Assembly: GCA_022510725.1 (NCBI GenBank)
Contig: JAFLSW010000004.1
Location: 1 to 64,000, forward strand
Source: Lachnospiraceae bacterium
GTDB taxonomy: Bacteria > Bacillota > Clostridia > Lachnospirales > Lachnospiraceae
Reading direction: 5' to 3'
DNA length: 64,000 nucleotides
Shown here: positions 62,670 to 64,000 of the stretch, in pieces
Numbering within the stretch: the first letter of the stretch is position 1
How the letters are laid out: each line of letters starts with the position of its first letter
Made by a program: the position numbers and the translations under genes
Notes under the pieces: generated by a model
The model's database searches: none
Told to the model about the DNA's origin: nothing
The model's input: only the letters and a program-made list of their open reading frames with translations

Positions 62670-62978
62670 TTATTTGTCGATTACCTCGCCTGTAGATTTT
62701 GCATAGCGTACCTTTTTGCCGTCTTCTACCTTGAATCCGACTCTGGTAGCTTTTCCGTTGTGAACATACATCACATTGGACATATCAATGGGGGCTTCCA
62801 TCTCAACCCTGCCGCCGGCCTGATTGGCGGGTGAAGGCTTTTGATGCTTGGTTACCATATTGATTCCTTCCACAACGACCCTTTTTTCTTTGGGGAGCAC
62901 AGTCTTAACTGTTCCCTCTTTGTCTTTATCTTTGCCGGCAATAACCTTAACGGTATCGCCCTTCTTAATCTTTAACAT
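62670..62978 (-). CDS. rplX: 50S ribosomal protein L24
   Basis: 102 residues: [20 protein letters not shown] (KOW), [15 protein letters not shown]. Assembly initiator of the 50S subunit. Confidence 0.98.
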   Translation of the reverse strand: MLKIKKGDTVKVIAGKDKDKEGTVKTVLPKEKRVVVEGINMVTKHQKPSPANQAGGRVEMEAPIDMSNVMYVHNGKATRVGFKVEDGKKVRYAKSTGEVIDK

Positions 62979-62988
62979 GGGGCACCTC

Positions 62989-63357
62989 CTATAATACTTC
63001 AGGAGCTAAGGAAACAATTTTCATGAACTGTTTATCACGAAGCTCTCTTGCTACCGGTCCGAAAATACGGGTTCCTCTGGGAGTTTTATCTTCTTTAATG
63101 ATCACGGCAGCATTTTCGTCAAATCTGATATAAGAACCGTCTTTACGGCGCGCACCTTTTACTGTACGAACAACTACGGCCTTTACAACATCGCCTTTTT
63201 TTACAACGCCGCCTGGTGTTGCATCTTTAACCGTAGCAACGATGATGTCGCCAATAGCAGCATATCTTCTTTTAGAGCCGCCCAAAACACGGATGCAGAG
63301 CAACTCTTTTGCGCCGGTATTATCAGCAACCCTCAGTCTGCTTTCCTGTTGAATCAT
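62989..63357 (-). CDS. rplN: 50S ribosomal protein L14
   Basis: 122 residues: [54 protein letters not shown]. Contacts 16S rRNA at a subunit bridge. Confidence 0.98.
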   Translation of the reverse strand: MIQQESRLRVADNTGAKELLCIRVLGGSKRRYAAIGDIIVATVKDATPGGVVKKGDVVKAVVVRTVKGARRKDGSYIRFDENAAVIIKEDKTPRGTRIFGPVARELRDKQFMKIVSLAPEVL

Positions 63358-63381
63358 GCCAATTTCTCCTTCCTGAAATGC

Positions 63382-63639
63382 TTATTTCACTTTTTCTACG
63401 ATTTCTACAAGTCTCCATCTCTTATCCTTGGATAAAGGTCTTGTTTCCATCACTCTTACGGTATCGCCGATGCTGCATTCATTGTTCTCATCATGGGCTT
63501 TCAGCTTGTAGGTCCTTTTTACGATCTTCTTGTAAAGAGGATGCTTTACATGATCTTCTACAGCAACAACGATTGTCTTCTGCATTTTATTGCTTACCAC
63601 CTTGCCGGTACGGGTTTTTCTTAAATTTCTTTCTTCCAC
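63382..63639 (-). CDS. rpsQ: 30S ribosomal protein S17
   Basis: 85 residues: [62 protein letters not shown] fold. Confidence 0.98.
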   Translation of the reverse strand: MEERNLRKTRTGKVVSNKMQKTIVVAVEDHVKHPLYKKIVKRTYKLKAHDENNECSIGDTVRVMETRPLSKDKRWRLVEIVEKVK

Positions 63640-63664
63640 GATCTATTCTCCTTCCTGTCGAGAA

Positions 63665-63874
63665 TTATTCTGCAACTTTAGCTTTCTGGGTAATCACAGT
63701 CTGGATTCTTGCGATGTTCTTGCGAACCTCTTTGATCCTGCTGGTATTATCCAACTGATTGGTTGCATTTTGGAATCTCAAATTGAAAAGCTCTTTCTTA
63801 GCAGCTACTAATTCATCTGCTAATTCTGCAGCTGATTTTGCTCTTAAATCTTCTACATATTGATTAGTTTTCAT
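63665..63874 (-). CDS. rpmC: 50S ribosomal protein L29
   Basis: 69 residues, helical hairpin: [20 protein letters not shown] and [15 protein letters not shown]. Overlaps the end of rplP by 11 nt. Confidence 0.97.
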   Translation of the reverse strand: MKTNQYVEDLRAKSAAELADELVAAKKELFNLRFQNATNQLDNTSRIKEVRKNIARIQTVITQKAKVAE

Positions 63875-64000
63875 TTGCTACACCGCCTTCCAGGTCTGCT
63901 TTAGAAACGATTTTGCATTTGCAGGGAAGCTTGTGTGTTGCAAGACGCAGCGCCTCTTTTGCCACATCTTCCGCTACTCCGGCGATCTCAAACATAACAC
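63864..64000 (-). CDS. rplP: 50S ribosomal protein L16 (3' end only)
   Basis: The last 44 codons: [39 protein letters not shown] and a short tail. The rest lies beyond the right edge. It is the expected gene before rpmC in the S10 operon. Confidence 0.96.
   Translation of the reverse strand, partial: VMFEIAGVAEDVAKEALRLATHKLPCKCKIVSKADLEGGVANEN

Noticed and set aside
1..64000. tRNA or rRNA genes, CRISPR arrays, insertion sequences, prophage genes.
   Set aside because: None was seen by eye on either strand; small or divergent ones could be missed without a covariance search.

Overview
The window looks like chromosomal DNA from a low-to-mid GC Bacillota, most likely a butyrate-producing Lachnospiraceae (Coprococcus/Butyrivibrio/Roseburia-like). 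The basis is the gene set and motif style, not a database search. It has a clustered central butyrate pathway (thl-crt-hbd-bcd-etfB-etfA) plus a separate ptb-buk pair, strong AGGAGG ribosome binding sites, Gram-positive promoters, a long-form HPF, ECF transporters, S14 type Z and a cellulase-family lipoprotein. No tRNA, rRNA, CRISPR array, insertion sequence or prophage was seen.

Layout. 1-2.3 kb: a MacB-like ABC efflux operon (ATPase, adaptor, start of the permease; minus strand) behind a 30-bp palindromic operator. 2.4-3.3 kb: an FMN riboswitch with terminator controlling the riboflavin ECF S-component ribU. 3.3-7.7 kb: tex and a GH9 lipoprotein. 7.85-9.6 kb: three small plus-strand genes (membrane protein, HExxH protein, DUF975-like protein). 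9.6-13.3 kb: secA-prfB, with the programmed frameshift in prfB. 13.5-15.5 kb: ptb-buk. 15.6-20.8 kb: a membrane-anchored lipase, an MBOAT/SGNH O-acetylation pair, a rhomboid protease and a decayed Rpn-type nuclease gene. 21-27.1 kb: the butyrate operon, with intercistronic hairpins and a Rex-like site. 27.3-34.8 kb: cell-wall hydrolases (M23, NlpC/P60), hpf, an SDR, a DHH phosphoesterase and small membrane proteins, plus a 200-bp palindrome and a DnaA-box cluster. 34.8-38.1 kb: a VanG-like ligase and a VanT-like racemase. 38.3-43.2 kb: a lipoprotein flanked by 35-bp direct repeats, a B12-binding radical SAM protein and a PurF paralogue whose glutaminase site has been lost. 43.3-46.2 kb: LysR regulator, flavodoxin-like protein and MATE pump. 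46.2-46.5 kb: a candidate type I toxin-antitoxin locus. 46.7-64 kb: rplM-rpsI, truA, ecfT-A2-A1, an M15 peptidase, then the alpha and spc ribosomal operons, ending inside rplP.

How it works together. Thl, Crt, Hbd, Bcd and EtfAB convert acetyl-CoA to butyryl-CoA. Ptb and Buk can convert butyryl-CoA to butyrate with ATP formation. RibU imports riboflavin, needed for the FAD in Bcd and Etf, and would use the EcfA1-A2-T module encoded next to the ribosomal operons. SecA and SecY (both here) export the many lipoproteins and wall enzymes. VanG/VanT and the M15, M23 and NlpC/P60 enzymes point to active peptidoglycan tailoring.

The items most worth checking are the type I toxin-antitoxin candidate (46.30-46.52 kb), the PurF paralogue with no glutaminase residues coupled to a B12-binding radical SAM gene (40.06-42.81 kb), the DnaA-box cluster (30.09-30.16 kb), the 200-bp palindrome (29.1-29.3 kb), and the two tandem hairpins with compensatory changes between rpsH and rplF (61.39-61.47 kb).
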